DNA from: Thermobifida cellulosilytica TB100
GTDB taxonomy: Bacteria; Actinomycetota; Actinomycetes; Streptosporangiales; Streptosporangiaceae
Reading direction: 5' to 3'
Assembly: GCF_001517975.1 (NCBI RefSeq)
Contig: NZ_KQ950180.1
Span: 3,038 to 67,037 of the forward strand
DNA length: 64,000 nucleotides
Shown: piece by piece, positions 18,831 through 27,459 of the stretch
Layout: every line of letters begins with the position of its first letter
Position numbering within the stretch: position 1 is the first letter of the stretch
Made by a program: the position numbers and the translations under genes
The notes under the pieces: model-generated
The model's input: the letters and a program-made list of their open reading frames with translations, nothing else
What the model was told of the DNA's origin: nothing
Database searches by the model: none

Positions 18831-19517
18831 TCAGACGTCGGTGATGCGGATGCCCGCGTGCGCCTTGTAGCGGCGGTTGATCGAGATCAGGTTCGCGGTG
18901 AACGCCTCGACCTGATGGGCGTTGCGCAGCCGTCCGCCGTAGATGCCGCGCACGCCGGGGATGCGGGAGGCCAGGGCGCGCACGACGTCGGTGGCCTCCC
19001 GGTCGTCGCCGAGCACCAGCACGTCCAGGTCCACCTCGGCGACCTCCGGGTCGAGCAGGACCACGGCGGAGACGTGGTGGAAGGCGGCCACGACCCGGCT
19101 GTCCGGCAGGACCGCGGCGGCCTGCTCGGCGGCGCTGCCCTCCTCGACCGGGAGCGCGTAGGCGCCGCGCTTGTCGAAGCCCAGCGGGTTGACGCAGTCG
19201 ATGACGATCTTGCCCGCCAGGACGTCCTTCAGCGACTCCAGCAGGGCGCGGTGGCCGTCCCAGGGAACGGCGACGATCACGACGTCGCCGGCCTGGGCCG
19301 CGGCCGCGTTGTCCGCGCCGCGCACCGGAAGGCCGCCGCCGAGCTCCTCGGCGACGGCCTGGGCGCGCTCGGCGCTGCGGGAGCCGAGGATGACCTCGTG
19401 CCCGGCCATCGCGAACCGGCGGGCCAGTCCGCGTCCCTGGTCGCCGGTACCGCCCAGCACGGCGATGGACAGACCGGAGACGTCGGGCAGATCGTGCGGA
19501 GAACTCTGTTGTGTCAT
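18831..19517 (-). CDS. npdG: F420:NADPH oxidoreductase
   Basis: Exchanges hydride between NADPH and coenzyme F420, supplying reduced F420. The 228-residue Rossmann protein has the NADP-binding loop IAVLGGTGDQGRGLARR (about 17-33) and the basic SRSAERA after beta-2 that selects NADP. It also has VPWDGH, the CVNPLGFDK region and ISINRRYKAHAGIRIT at the C-terminus. An enzyme of this family from Thermobifida fusca is well characterised as thermostable. The ATG at 19517 is preferred over an in-frame ATG at 19529, but neither has a good ribosome site. It converges on the LLM oxidoreductase. Confidence 0.93.
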   Translation of the reverse strand: MTQQSSPHDLPDVSGLSIAVLGGTGDQGRGLARRFAMAGHEVILGSRSAERAQAVAEELGGGLPVRGADNAAAAQAGDVVIVAVPWDGHRALLESLKDVLAGKIVIDCVNPLGFDKRGAYALPVEEGSAAEQAAAVLPDSRVVAAFHHVSAVVLLDPEVAEVDLDVLVLGDDREATDVVRALASRIPGVRGIYGGRLRNAHQVEAFTANLISINRRYKAHAGIRITDV

Positions 19518-19586
19518 AACTATGATCATGTCAGCCGCGGTGGCGGCGGCTGCGCCCGGACCCCCGTTTACCAGGAAAGATCTTCG

Positions 19587-19811
19587 TCACCACTCGTTCC
19601 AGGCGCGGTCTTCCTCCTCCCACTGCTCGTTGCGCTCCCGGGCCCGGGCCATGGCCGCCTCGGCTGAGGCCCGGTCGGGATAGGGGCCCAGCCGGTCCTT
19701 GTTGGGACTGCCCGGACCGCGTTCGACCTGCCCGGTCTTGAGCGAGTACCACCACTTGTCCGCGCCGTCCTCCGGTTCGGGCAGGATGTCCCGCCCCAGT
19801 CCGCTGCTCAC
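19587..19811 (-). CDS. Small SPOR-like protein, 74 residues
   Basis: A conserved type of short actinobacterial protein next to map. It has the pattern WWYSLKTGQVERGPG, then DRLGPYPDRASAEAAMARA, then RNEQWEEEDRAWNEW, resembling a minimal SPOR-like fold with an acidic, Trp-rich tail. The GTG at 19811 has GGGAGG five bases upstream. The open frame continues further upstream, but only into unrelated sequence. It is divergent from map with 37 bases between starts. The function is unknown and no secretion signal is seen. Confidence 0.85.
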   Translation of the reverse strand: MSSGLGRDILPEPEDGADKWWYSLKTGQVERGPGSPNKDRLGPYPDRASAEAAMARARERNEQWEEEDRAWNEW

Positions 19812-19834
19812 GGACGCCTCCCGTCGTCGCTGAC

Positions 19835-19840
19835 TACACT
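19835..19840 (+). promoter_or_regulatory. -10 element giving a leaderless map transcript
   Basis: TACACT ends eight bases before the map ATG, which has no ribosome site. The expected transcript start therefore falls on or next to the ATG. Confidence 0.55.
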
Positions 19841-19848
19841 CGTATTCC

Positions 19849-20700
19849 ATGACTACCCCGCTGGTTCCCGGGCGTATCTCGCCCAGACGAACGGTCCCGC
19901 CGTCCATCCCGCGCCCCGAGTACGTGGGCAAGAAACACCCGGTCGAGGGCGTGCTGGGCGATGTGCAGACTCCGGAGACCATCGAGGCCATGCGGGTGGC
20001 CGGCCGGATCGCGGCGCAGGCGCTGGAGGAGGTCGGCAAGCACGTCCGGCCCGGCGTCACCACCGACGAGCTCGACCGCATCGGCCACGAGTTCCTCTGC
20101 GACCACGGCGCCTACCCCAGCCCGCTGGGCTACAAGGGGTTCCCCAAGTCGCTGTGCACCTCGATCAACGAGGTCATCTGCCACGGCATCCCCGACGACA
20201 CCGTCATCTCCGAGGGTGACATCGTCAACGTCGACGTCACCGCCTACATCCACGGCGTGCACGGCGACACCAACGCCACCTTCCTGGCCGGGGAGGTCGA
20301 CGAGGAGTCCCGGCTGCTGGTGGAGCGCACCCGCGAGGCCCTGATGCGCGGCATCAAGGCGTGCCGTCCGGGGCGGCAGATCAACGTGATCGGCCGGGTC
20401 ATCGAGTCCTACGCCAAGCGCTTCGGCTACGGCGTGGTGCGCGACTTCACCGGCCACGGCGTGGGGCCGGAGTTCCACTCGGGGCTGATCGTCCCGCACT
20501 ACGACGACCCGCGCGCCGACACCGTGATGGTCCCCGGCATGACCTTCACCATCGAGCCGATGATCACCCTGGGCACCATCGAGTACGAGGTGTGGGAGGA
20601 CGGCTGGACCGCGGTGACCAAGGACCGCAAGCGCACCGCCCAGTTCGAGCACACCCTCGTGATCACCGAGGATGGCGCGGAGATCCTGACGCTGCCCTGA
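19849..20700 (+). CDS. map: Methionine aminopeptidase type I
   Basis: Removes the N-terminal Met from nascent proteins in the cytoplasm using two metals. The 283 residues include a Pro-rich N-terminal extension with PxxP motifs (about 1-35), as in mycobacterial MetAP1c, that may contact the ribosome. The catalytic domain has [18 protein letters not shown] (Asp ligand), [10 protein letters not shown] (Asp), GHGVGPEFH (His), FTIEPMI (Glu) and QFEHTLVIT (Glu). All five ligands are present. Translation is probably leaderless. A GC-rich hairpin follows. Confidence 0.96.
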   Translation: MTTPLVPGRISPRRTVPPSIPRPEYVGKKHPVEGVLGDVQTPETIEAMRVAGRIAAQALEEVGKHVRPGVTTDELDRIGHEFLCDHGAYPSPLGYKGFPKSLCTSINEVICHGIPDDTVISEGDIVNVDVTAYIHGVHGDTNATFLAGEVDEESRLLVERTREALMRGIKACRPGRQINVIGRVIESYAKRFGYGVVRDFTGHGVGPEFHSGLIVPHYDDPRADTVMVPGMTFTIEPMITLGTIEYEVWEDGWTAVTKDRKRTAQFEHTLVITEDGAEILTLP

Positions 20701-20742
20701 CCGCCCGCCGCGGCGTGCCCCGCCCCGCCGCTCGCTCCCTTC

Positions 20743-20787
20743 CCGCGGCCCCGGACCGGCGCGGCCCCGCCCGGTCCGGGGCCGCGG
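20743..20787 (+). terminator. Hairpin terminator after map
   Basis: A 17-bp stem (20743-20759 with 20771-20787) and 11-base loop begin 43 bases after the map stop. Confidence 0.75.
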
Positions 20788-21230
20788 CCGTCAGCGGCGG
20801 GCGGACCGGTGCGGCGGCGCGCTCGGGCACGAAGAGACCGCCCGTGCCCCGCGGCCCCGACATGATCCCCACGAGCATGCCGGGCGCCACCGGGGCCAGG
20901 GACACCGCGGACGGGCCACGGCGCCCAGGTCCGGCACTGGACACCGAGCAGTCGGCGCCAGACGGCCACGCCGGAACGGGCGGTTGGAACGAAGCATATG
21001 CGCAGCCGGGCGAGGGCTCGGCTCCGTCCGCGGCCCGCCCGGTCCGGGCGGTCGTCCGGGAAGGCGGGGTTGCGGCCGACCGCAAGCCCGCGAGCAGGGA
21101 CCTCCGCCGGGCGCTGACCGCACCCGGCCAGCGCTCCCGCCCGGCGGTCCGCAGCCGAGCGGTGTCCCGCACCGCCCCGGGCGGTTCCCCCTCCAGACCG
21201 CTGACCTCCACCACTCGCCAAAAACCGTCT

Positions 21231-21247
21231 GGAACCGCTACGGTTCC
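21231..21247 (+). promoter_or_regulatory. Compact hairpin at the start of the DUF457 gene
   Basis: GGAACCG-CTA-CGGTTCC is a perfect 7-bp stem with a three-base loop. It ends four bases before the ATG and replaces any ribosome site. It could be an operator or an RNA hairpin that limits initiation. Confidence 0.4.
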
Positions 21248-21251
21248 GCCC

Positions 21252-21965
21252 ATGATGGGGCATTCTCACGCCCTCAGCGGCGTGGTCGGTTGGATGGCTG
21301 TCGTTCCGTTGCTCAACCAGGTCGACGTCTTCGGCGTCACCTTGGACCTGGGGCCCGGCGAGATCATCGCGGGCGGTCTGGTCTGCGCGGGAGCCGCGCT
21401 CATTCCCGACCTGGACCACAAGAGCGCCACCATCACCAAGACCTACGGGGTCTTCACCGAGACGCTGGGGGCGTTCTTCAACTGGGCGTTCGGCGGCCAC
21501 CGCAACGGCACCCACTCCCTGCTGTTCGCACTGCTGATGGGCGGGCTCGCGCAACTGCTGGTGTGGTGGTCGGAGCTGGCCGCCCAGGTGTTCGTGTTCC
21601 TGCTGATCGGCATCGCGCTGAACGGACTGGGCTACGGCATGGAGAAGAACCGCGTGGCCGCCGAGTTCATCAACGCGCTGGCCACGGCGGGCATCACCCT
21701 GGCGCTGTACTCCTCCGGGACGAACTACTCCTGGCTCGGCCTGGCCGTGTGCTACGGCTGCCTGCTGCACTTCGTCGGCGACATGGCCACCGAGATGGGG
21801 GTGCCGCTGCTGTGGCCGTTCTGGAAGTACCGGTTCGGGCAGAACATCGGCTTCAAGACCGACGGGCCGGTGGAGCGCAAGGTCATCACCCCCATGCTCA
21901 CGATCGCGATCGTGCTCATGTCGATCTACCTGTTCCCGTGGCCCGACCTCATCCCCGACCTGTGA
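21252..21965 (+). CDS. YdjM/DUF457-type membrane-bound metal-dependent hydrolase
   Basis: The 237 residues carry the family signature: MGHSHALSG at the N-terminus (metal His), AALIPDLDHKSAT (Asp-x-Asp-His), GHRNGTHSLLF (His pair) and HFVGDMATEMGV (His/Asp). Hydrophobic helices lie between, with four to five transmembrane segments. Members are called metal-dependent hydrolases or LexA-regulated YdjM, but the reaction is not established. Two ATGs (21252, 21255) are possible. There is no ribosome site; a perfect hairpin lies just before the start. Confidence 0.85.
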   Translation: MMGHSHALSGVVGWMAVVPLLNQVDVFGVTLDLGPGEIIAGGLVCAGAALIPDLDHKSATITKTYGVFTETLGAFFNWAFGGHRNGTHSLLFALLMGGLAQLLVWWSELAAQVFVFLLIGIALNGLGYGMEKNRVAAEFINALATAGITLALYSSGTNYSWLGLAVCYGCLLHFVGDMATEMGVPLLWPFWKYRFGQNIGFKTDGPVERKVITPMLTIAIVLMSIYLFPWPDLIPDL

Positions 21966-22156
21966 GGCCGCCCGGTTGCCGGGGCCGGCTCCGGCGGGCG
22001 GGCTGAGGGCGGGGCGCCCGCCCGGAAGGCCCCGGGCCGCACGCCTCCCGTCACGTACGGCGCCCCGGGCGCCGGGGCACCGGCCGCCTCCGTTTCGGAC
22101 GGGAAAACCACCCTCCCTTTACCGTCCTCTTACCCGGAGCGGAGAGGTCTCCCGGT

Positions 22157-22825
22157 GTGACCGCCCCACCTCCCCTTTCCGTCCCCCTCGACGAGTTCGT
22201 GCTCCGCTACCCGAGACACTGCCTGGTCCTGCTCGGCGGCCTCCCGGGAGCGGGCAAGAGCACCCTGCTGGGCCGCCTCTACGGCCTGACGGGGGCCGAG
22301 ACCGCCACGGTGCGCACCGGCGACGGAGCCCACGTCGTCGACTCCCTGCAATCCCGCAACCGGCTCACCCCGCTCCTGGGAGCCCTCCCCTACCCGCTGT
22401 GGCGGTGGGTCACCCACCTGCTGCACTACCTGCGCGTCCTGGCCGCGCTGTGCGGGGGCGGCCCGGTCATCGTGCACGACGCGGGCACCCGCCGCGCGGT
22501 GCGCCTGCTGTTCGCGCTGTACTGCCGCCTGACCGGAGCCGAACTCCACCTGCTGTTCGTCGCCGCCGCTCCGGCCGAGGCCCTCCTCGGGCAGATCACC
22601 CGCGGCCGCAGGGTCGGCAGACGCAGCTTCCGCGGGCACGTGCGCCGGTGGCGGGCCCTGCTCGACGCCGTCGCGCGCGACCCCCGCGACGCGGTGCCCG
22701 AGGCCCGCTCCCTGGTGCTGCTCAACCGCGCCGAGGCCGCCCTGCTGCGCCGGATCGACTTCGGCCCCCGGCCGCACCTGAGCGCCTGCCCGGCGCACCG
22801 CTCCGGTCGGTCCGCGGCCGTCTGA
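22157..22825 (+). CDS. P-loop ATPase/kinase-like protein
   Basis: The 222 residues have a clear Walker A (GGLPGAGKST, about 27-36) after a beta strand (HCLVLLG). A hydrophobic strand with GPVIVHDAG (about 101-109) may serve as Walker B. An Arg-rich lid (RGRRVGRRSFRGHVRRW, about 155-171) follows. The arrangement resembles small nucleotide or sugar kinases and zeta-toxin-like folds, but no precise family is recognised. GTG 22157 follows GGAGAGGTCT. It stands between two membrane-protein genes on the same strand with 191 and 56 bases between. The function is unknown. Confidence 0.75.
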   Translation: MTAPPPLSVPLDEFVLRYPRHCLVLLGGLPGAGKSTLLGRLYGLTGAETATVRTGDGAHVVDSLQSRNRLTPLLGALPYPLWRWVTHLLHYLRVLAALCGGGPVIVHDAGTRRAVRLLFALYCRLTGAELHLLFVAAAPAEALLGQITRGRRVGRRSFRGHVRRWRALLDAVARDPRDAVPEARSLVLLNRAEAALLRRIDFGPRPHLSACPAHRSGRSAAV

Positions 22826-22881
22826 GCCGCCACACCCGGCCCCGGACCGCGGTACCGGTCCGGCAGTGGGACAATCGTCCG

Positions 22882-23292
22882 GTGATCTCGCTGCTCACCA
22901 CTATCGCCATCTTCGGAGTCGGCGGCGTCGTGCTCAACGTCGCCCTTCAGGGACTGCTGCTCGCCCTCGTCGGCCGCTCGGCCCGGACGGGTCCGCGCGT
23001 CGTCTCGGGGGCGGCCATCGCCCTGCTGCTCGTCGCCCTGCCCGCGCTGGGCGCCGTCCGCCTGCTGGCCGACGTCCCCCAGGCGGGGTTCGCCTCGGCC
23101 TTCACCACGGCGTTCTGCGTGGCCCTGCTGATCCTCGGCTCGACCCTGCTCTTCTCCGCGCTGCTCGCCCGGCGCGCCGCGCAGTCCGAGGCGCTGCCGC
23201 GCCTGTCGGGACCGGCCGTGTACCTGGGCTCGCTGGGCGTGTGCGTGCTGGTGGGCCTCCTCGGCGCGGTCGTCGCCGTTCTCCTCGTCTGA
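22882..23292 (+). CDS. Small four-helix membrane protein, unknown function
   Basis: The 136 residues are almost entirely hydrophobic with four predicted helices: about 3-27, 40-60, 70-95 and 108-134. They are linked by short Arg-containing loops (GRSARTGPR, ARRAAQSEALPR). The GTG at 22882 gives a natural membrane-protein N-terminus (VISLLTTIAIFG). It follows the P-loop gene by 56 bases and may be cotranscribed. No family is recognised. Confidence 0.7.
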   Translation: MISLLTTIAIFGVGGVVLNVALQGLLLALVGRSARTGPRVVSGAAIALLLVALPALGAVRLLADVPQAGFASAFTTAFCVALLILGSTLLFSALLARRAAQSEALPRLSGPAVYLGSLGVCVLVGLLGAVVAVLLV

Positions 23293-23303
23293 GCCGCAGC
23301 CGG

Positions 23304-23358
23304 GCGGAGCGGGCCGCCCCGGACGGCCGTGCGACCGGCCCGGGGCGGCCCGCTCCGC
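23304..23358. terminator. Bidirectional hairpin between converging genes
   Basis: An 18-bp perfect stem (23304-23321 with 23341-23358), extended one pair inward, lies between the small membrane protein and the CopD/CtaG gene. Confidence 0.8.
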
Positions 23359-23375
23359 CGGGTGCGGGATCCGGT

Positions 23376-25430
23376 TCAGCGCTGCTGGCGCTGCTCCTGC
23401 TCCCTGGCGCGGCGGTCCAGGGAGGCCAGGTAGGCGTTGTAGGCGTCCAGGTCGGCGTCCTCGGAGCCGCCGCGGCGGCTGTGGCGCTCGCGGCGGCGCT
23501 CGGCGCGCTCCTCGTCGCGGGACCACTGCACGACCAGCGCGATCAGCACCAGCATGGTGGGGACCTCGCCGATGGCCCAGGCCACCCCGCCGCCCGCGTA
23601 CTGGTCGTCGGCGAGGCTCTCCAGCCACGGCACGTCGAACTGGCCGTAGTACTCCATGCCCAGCGGCGCCGACTGCATCATGATCGCCACGCCGAAGAAG
23701 GCGTGGAAGCCCATCGCCAGCAGCAGCAGCACGATCCGCAGCAGGAAGGGGACCTTCCTCGGGGCGGGGTCCACTCCGATGATGATCCAGTAGAACAGGA
23801 ACCCCGAGAGCAGGAAGTGCACGTTCATGTACATGTGCCCGAGGTGGTCCTGCATGAGCGTGCCGAACAGCGGGGTGAAGTAGAGCGCGTAGACGCTGAG
23901 GACGAACATGGGGGTGGCGAAGCCCGGGTGCGTCACCAGCCGCGAGTACCCGCTGTGCAGGAAGACGGTGAGCCACTCGCGGGGCCCCCGGTCGCCGCGC
24001 CGGCGGGCGGGCCGCAGGGCGCGCAGCGCCAGCGTCGCCGGCGCGCCGAGCACCAGCAGGATCGGCACCAGCATGGACAGCACCATGTGCTGCACCATGT
24101 GCACGCTGAACAGCACGTAGGAGTAGGTGCCCACTCCGGTGAACAGGACCGCGCCCAGCGCCAGCAGACCGGCCAGCCACGCGACGGTCCGCCCCCACGG
24201 CCAGGTGTCGCCGCGGCGGCGCAGCCGGACCACGGCCGCCAGGTAGAGGCCGCCCAGCACGGCGACGACCAGGATGAAGAACAGGTCGGGCCGCCACAGC
24301 GTGAGCAGGGTCCGCACGCCCATGGGCGGCGGCAGGGCGAAGCCGGTGAGGTTGCGGAAGGCGTCCGTGGCCTGCGTCAGGTCCGGCGGTGGGGCGGTGC
24401 GGCTGAGCGCGGCGGCCAGCCCCATCGCCGCGGCCATGAGCGCGACCTCGACCGCGGCGAAGCGCAGGAACAGGCGGCGCCCCGGCTCCTCGGCGATGCG
24501 GGGGACGGTGCGGGTGCGGTGCACCCAGCCCAGTGCGCCCAGGGCGAGGAAGGCCGCGACCTTGGCGAGCATCACCTGTCCGTAGGCGGTGGTGAACAGC
24601 TCCGCGGCGGCGGAGAGGCGGCTTGCGGCGCTGGCCAGGCCGCTGAGGGCCACGCCGATCCAGGCCCACAGCGCCAGCGTGCTGAACCGCCGCACCGCGA
24701 CGGGCACGTGCTCGCCGGTGCCGCGCAGGGCGTGGAAGAGCAGTGCGGCCAGGCCGCCCACCCACAGCGAGACGGACAGCACGTGCGCGGACAGGCCGAC
24801 GACCGCCATCTCGTGGTTGCCCGCGGAGGAGGCGTGCCCGGTGAGCGCGGGCGGCAGCATCCCGACCAGGGCGAGGCCGGTGAGCAGGGCCGTTCCCGAG
24901 GCGCTGACGACGGTGCGCCCGGTGAGGGCCACCCCGAGGGCGATCAGCAGGGCCAGGGTCCACCCGATGCCCTGGGGCACCGAGCTGGCGTAGCTGGTGA
25001 TCTCGTTGCCGAGGATCTCCGTGACCGGCCGCCCCAGGATGTCGGAGAGCTGGAAGACGAGCGCGGCGCCGGCCGACGCCGCCCACACCAGGGCCGCCCA
25101 GGAGGCGGCGCGCACGTACCCCTGGGCCTGCCCGCCGAGGGCGGTCCGCTCCAGCGGGATCAGGAACACCGCGAGCACCAGCAGCCCGACCGTGAGCGCG
25201 GCGGAGACGTCCACGGTGGTCTTGGCGACCGGCAGCCCCCAGCGGGTGAGTGTGCCGGGGTCGGGCAGGCCGGGGGTGATCTGGGGGTATCCGGCGCCGC
25301 CCAGCAGCAGGGCGAGGATCAGCGCGACCAGGCAGGCCGCCGCCGACGCCGCGGCGACCAGCACGACGGCCTCGCCCGTGCCGGGTGTGTCGGTCCTGGG
25401 TCGTTGGTTACCGGGGGAAGCCACGTCCAC
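23376..25430 (-). CDS. CopD-CtaG fusion: copper transport / cytochrome c oxidase assembly membrane protein
   Basis: A 684-residue membrane protein with two modules. The N-terminal part (about 20-350) matches CopD copper-uptake proteins, with helices and conserved His such as GHASSAGNHEMAVVGLSAHV. The C-terminal part (about 375-655) is a Caa3-type CtaG domain (VHMVQHMVLSMLVPILLVLGAP, HLGHMYMNVHFLLSG) that helps deliver copper to cytochrome oxidase. A charged Arg/Glu-rich tail ends it. Such fusions are common in actinobacteria. Start GTG 25430 is listed. GTG 25424 has better spacing from a GGAG and is equally likely. A 46-residue membrane peptide gene precedes it by 19 bases. Confidence 0.9.
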   Translation of the reverse strand: MDVASPGNQRPRTDTPGTGEAVVLVAAASAAACLVALILALLLGGAGYPQITPGLPDPGTLTRWGLPVAKTTVDVSAALTVGLLVLAVFLIPLERTALGGQAQGYVRAASWAALVWAASAGAALVFQLSDILGRPVTEILGNEITSYASSVPQGIGWTLALLIALGVALTGRTVVSASGTALLTGLALVGMLPPALTGHASSAGNHEMAVVGLSAHVLSVSLWVGGLAALLFHALRGTGEHVPVAVRRFSTLALWAWIGVALSGLASAASRLSAAAELFTTAYGQVMLAKVAAFLALGALGWVHRTRTVPRIAEEPGRRLFLRFAAVEVALMAAAMGLAAALSRTAPPPDLTQATDAFRNLTGFALPPPMGVRTLLTLWRPDLFFILVVAVLGGLYLAAVVRLRRRGDTWPWGRTVAWLAGLLALGAVLFTGVGTYSYVLFSVHMVQHMVLSMLVPILLVLGAPATLALRALRPARRRGDRGPREWLTVFLHSGYSRLVTHPGFATPMFVLSVYALYFTPLFGTLMQDHLGHMYMNVHFLLSGFLFYWIIIGVDPAPRKVPFLLRIVLLLLAMGFHAFFGVAIMMQSAPLGMEYYGQFDVPWLESLADDQYAGGGVAWAIGEVPTMLVLIALVVQWSRDEERAERRRERHSRRGGSEDADLDAYNAYLASLDRRAREQEQRQQR

Positions 25431-25449
25431 GCTCCGTCGTCGAACGTCC

Positions 25450-25590
25450 TCACGTCCTGCGGCGACTGCTGATCACCGCGGCGGCGATCCCCGCACCGAC
25501 CAGTACCCCGAGCGCTCCCCACAGCCACGACGCGGCCGTCTCGGCCGCGTCACCGAAGAACCAGACCAGGATGTTCAGTGCGGACACCAC
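25450..25590 (-). CDS. 46-residue single-helix membrane peptide
   Basis: A short reading frame from GTG 25590 (or 25587) to TGA with strong third-position G/C. It encodes an N-terminal aromatic/hydrophobic stretch (LNILVWFFGDAAETAASWLW), a Gly/Ala/Val helix, and a basic SSRRRT tail typical of a cytoplasmic end. GAGG lies just before the start. It ends 19 bases before the CopD-CtaG start, so the two are probably translated from one message. It is not a recognised family. It could be a small oxidase-assembly partner, which is inference from position only. Confidence 0.6.
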   Translation of the reverse strand: MVSALNILVWFFGDAAETAASWLWGALGVLVGAGIAAAVISSRRRT

Positions 25591-25910
25591 CTCGGACAAG
25601 CCTAAGCGAACGACTACAAGCCGTCGTACCCCCCTGCCCCGACACTATACGTAGGGGCGCTGCCGCGTTCCGGAGGCGCCTGCGGGCCAGAAACTCGGCC
25701 CAGGTGTGTCGAAAAGCCCGCGCTCTTCCCGAATGCCGGGGACAATGGCGCACAGCGGCACGACCTGCCGGTGTCGGTGCCCGGGCCGGACGTCGGCGCC
25801 GCGGTACGGTCGATCCGCCGGGAACCGACGCCCGACCCGCGTCGCACGGTCCGCGAGGCCCGGCACCGGGACGGGCCCGACTGTCGGCGACAACCACGCA
25901 AGGGGGCCAG
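25591..25910. other. Divergent intergenic region
   Basis: No gene is seen. It separates the CopD-CtaG unit from the amidohydrolase homologue. An AT-richer patch at 25600-25660 with CCCC...GGGG elements (GTACCCCCC at 25624-25632, GTAGGGG at 25651-25657) probably holds the promoter for the leftward genes. The last ten bases carry the AAGGGGG ribosome site of the rightward gene. Confidence 0.5.
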
Positions 25911-27209
25911 GTGCGCCAATTCGATCTCGTCATCCGATCCCGACGCGCGGTCACACCGACGGGTGTGGGTCCGGCCGCGGTCGCCGTCCTCGACGGGCGT
26001 ATCGCCGCGGTCGCCGACCACTCCGCCGACCTGCCCTGCCGGGAGGAGACCGATCTGGGCGAGGTCGCGTTGCTGCCCGGGATGGTGGACGTCGACGTGG
26101 CGGTGCAGGCTCCCGGACAACTGCTGTCCCAGGGGTACGCGCACACCACGCGCGCCGCCGCGGCCGGGGGCGTCACCACCCTCGTCGTGGCCCCGGCGCC
26201 CGCCAGCCCCGCGATCACCTCCACCGACGCGCTCCGCGCCCACCTGCACGCCTCGGCGAGCGACTGCGCCGTCCACGTCGCCTTCCTCGGCGGGGTCACC
26301 CCGCGCAGCGGCCCCGCCGAACTGGCGGACCTGCGCGCCAACGGCGTGGTGGGGTTCGCCTGCTCGCTGTCGGACGGGGGCGGCGCGGACCTGCCCGCCC
26401 TCGACGACATCCACCTGGGCAAGAGCATGGCCGAGGTGGCGACGATGGGCGTGCCGCTGGTGGTGCACGCCGAGGACGCCGGGGAACTGGGCACCCCGGT
26501 GGGGCCGAGCAACAGCGCGCTGCTGGCCGCGCGCCCGCCCCGGGCGGAGCGGCGCGGGCTGGAACGGGTGCTCGCCGCCGCACGGAGCAGCGGCGCCCGG
26601 GTGCACATCGCGCCGTTCGTGGCGGCCGAGTGCGCGGCGATCCTCGCCGCCGCGCGGGCCGTCGGCATCCCGGTGAGCGCCCAGACCAGTCCGCACTACC
26701 TGTGCCTGCCCGCCGAGCACGTGCCCGACAGCGACCCCGCCTACCGCTGCCGCCCGCCGCTGCGCTCCGACGCCAACCGCGGTGCGCTGTGGAACGCCCT
26801 GCTGCGCGGTTCGGGTCCCTCCGGGGAGACCGTCGTCGGCTCGGTGGGCTCGGGGCACCGGCCGGGCACCGGCATCGCGGCGATCCGGTGGAGCCTGCCC
26901 GCGCTGTGGACCGCGGCCCGGCGCCGCGGGTGCGGACTGGCCGAGCTGAGCCTGTGGACCGCGCAGCGCCCCGCGGAGCTGGTGGGGCTGGCCACCAAGG
27001 GCGCCGTCGAGGCGGGCCGCGACGCGGACCTGGTCGCCTTCGACCCCGACACCCACCAGGTGGTCCCCGCCTCCGACACCAGCCCGTACGCGGGGAGACG
27101 CCTGCAAGGGAGGGTGCTGGGCACGTGGGTGTCCGGCACCGCGGTGCCCTCCGAGCCCGACAAGGACCCCTCGCCGCGCGGCGGCCCCCTGCTGGCCGCC
27201 TACCACTAG
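25911..27209 (+). CDS. Cyclic amidohydrolase homologue (allantoinase/dihydroorotase type) with lost metal ligands
   Basis: The 432 residues have the whole amidohydrolase fold of the allantoinase/dihydroorotase group: FDLVIRS start, LLPGMVD, RAAAAGGVTT, VVGFACS, VVHAED, AQTSPHYL, RCRPPLRSDANR, and a GRDADLVAFDP end strand. The metal centre is gone. The usual HxH after the first strand is Asp62-Val-Ala64, the carboxylated Lys is Ala150, the fourth-strand His is Pro235, and the SDH aspartate is missing (GSGHRP). Only His186 remains. GTG 25911 follows AAGGGGG. Hydrolysis of a ring amide is unlikely, so this is probably a pseudoenzyme with a binding or structural role. The frame is intact with normal codon use. 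The next gene is 250 bases downstream. Confidence 0.85.
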   Translation: MRQFDLVIRSRRAVTPTGVGPAAVAVLDGRIAAVADHSADLPCREETDLGEVALLPGMVDVDVAVQAPGQLLSQGYAHTTRAAAAGGVTTLVVAPAPASPAITSTDALRAHLHASASDCAVHVAFLGGVTPRSGPAELADLRANGVVGFACSLSDGGGADLPALDDIHLGKSMAEVATMGVPLVVHAEDAGELGTPVGPSNSALLAARPPRAERRGLERVLAAARSSGARVHIAPFVAAECAAILAAARAVGIPVSAQTSPHYLCLPAEHVPDSDPAYRCRPPLRSDANRGALWNALLRGSGPSGETVVGSVGSGHRPGTGIAAIRWSLPALWTAARRRGCGLAELSLWTAQRPAELVGLATKGAVEAGRDADLVAFDPDTHQVVPASDTSPYAGRRLQGRVLGTWVSGTAVPSEPDKDPSPRGGPLLAAYH

Positions 27210-27459
27210 GCGGCCGGGGCGGCCCGCACGGCGTGGCCTGGGCCCGCTCCACCGCTCCCGGCCGCCGCGCCCCGATCCCGCGTCCGCCGCGTGCGGGGCG
27301 GTGCGCTCCTGCGTGTCCGTCCGCGGCCGGAGCACGGGATCTGCGGCGGCGGGTGCCCCTGACCGGTGGTGTTCGGTCCGGTGGAGCGGATACCGTCGGG
27401 GATGAGAAGAACGGCCGGTTCCGCGGCCGCGACCCAGGTGTTCGGGAGGCGACAGGTCA

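Larger units (their letters stand above)
20701..21251. other. Gene-free stretch after map
   Basis: No coding region is supported. Open frames exist on both strands, but they are low-complexity Pro/Ala/Arg/Gly and run through the terminator. The stretch holds the map terminator (20743-20787) and, at its end, the promoter side of the DUF457 gene with a 7-bp hairpin. Confidence 0.6.

Noticed and set aside
20663-21253. Minus-strand frame of 196 codons after map
   Set aside because: Low-complexity, runs through the map terminator, no ribosome site or domain.
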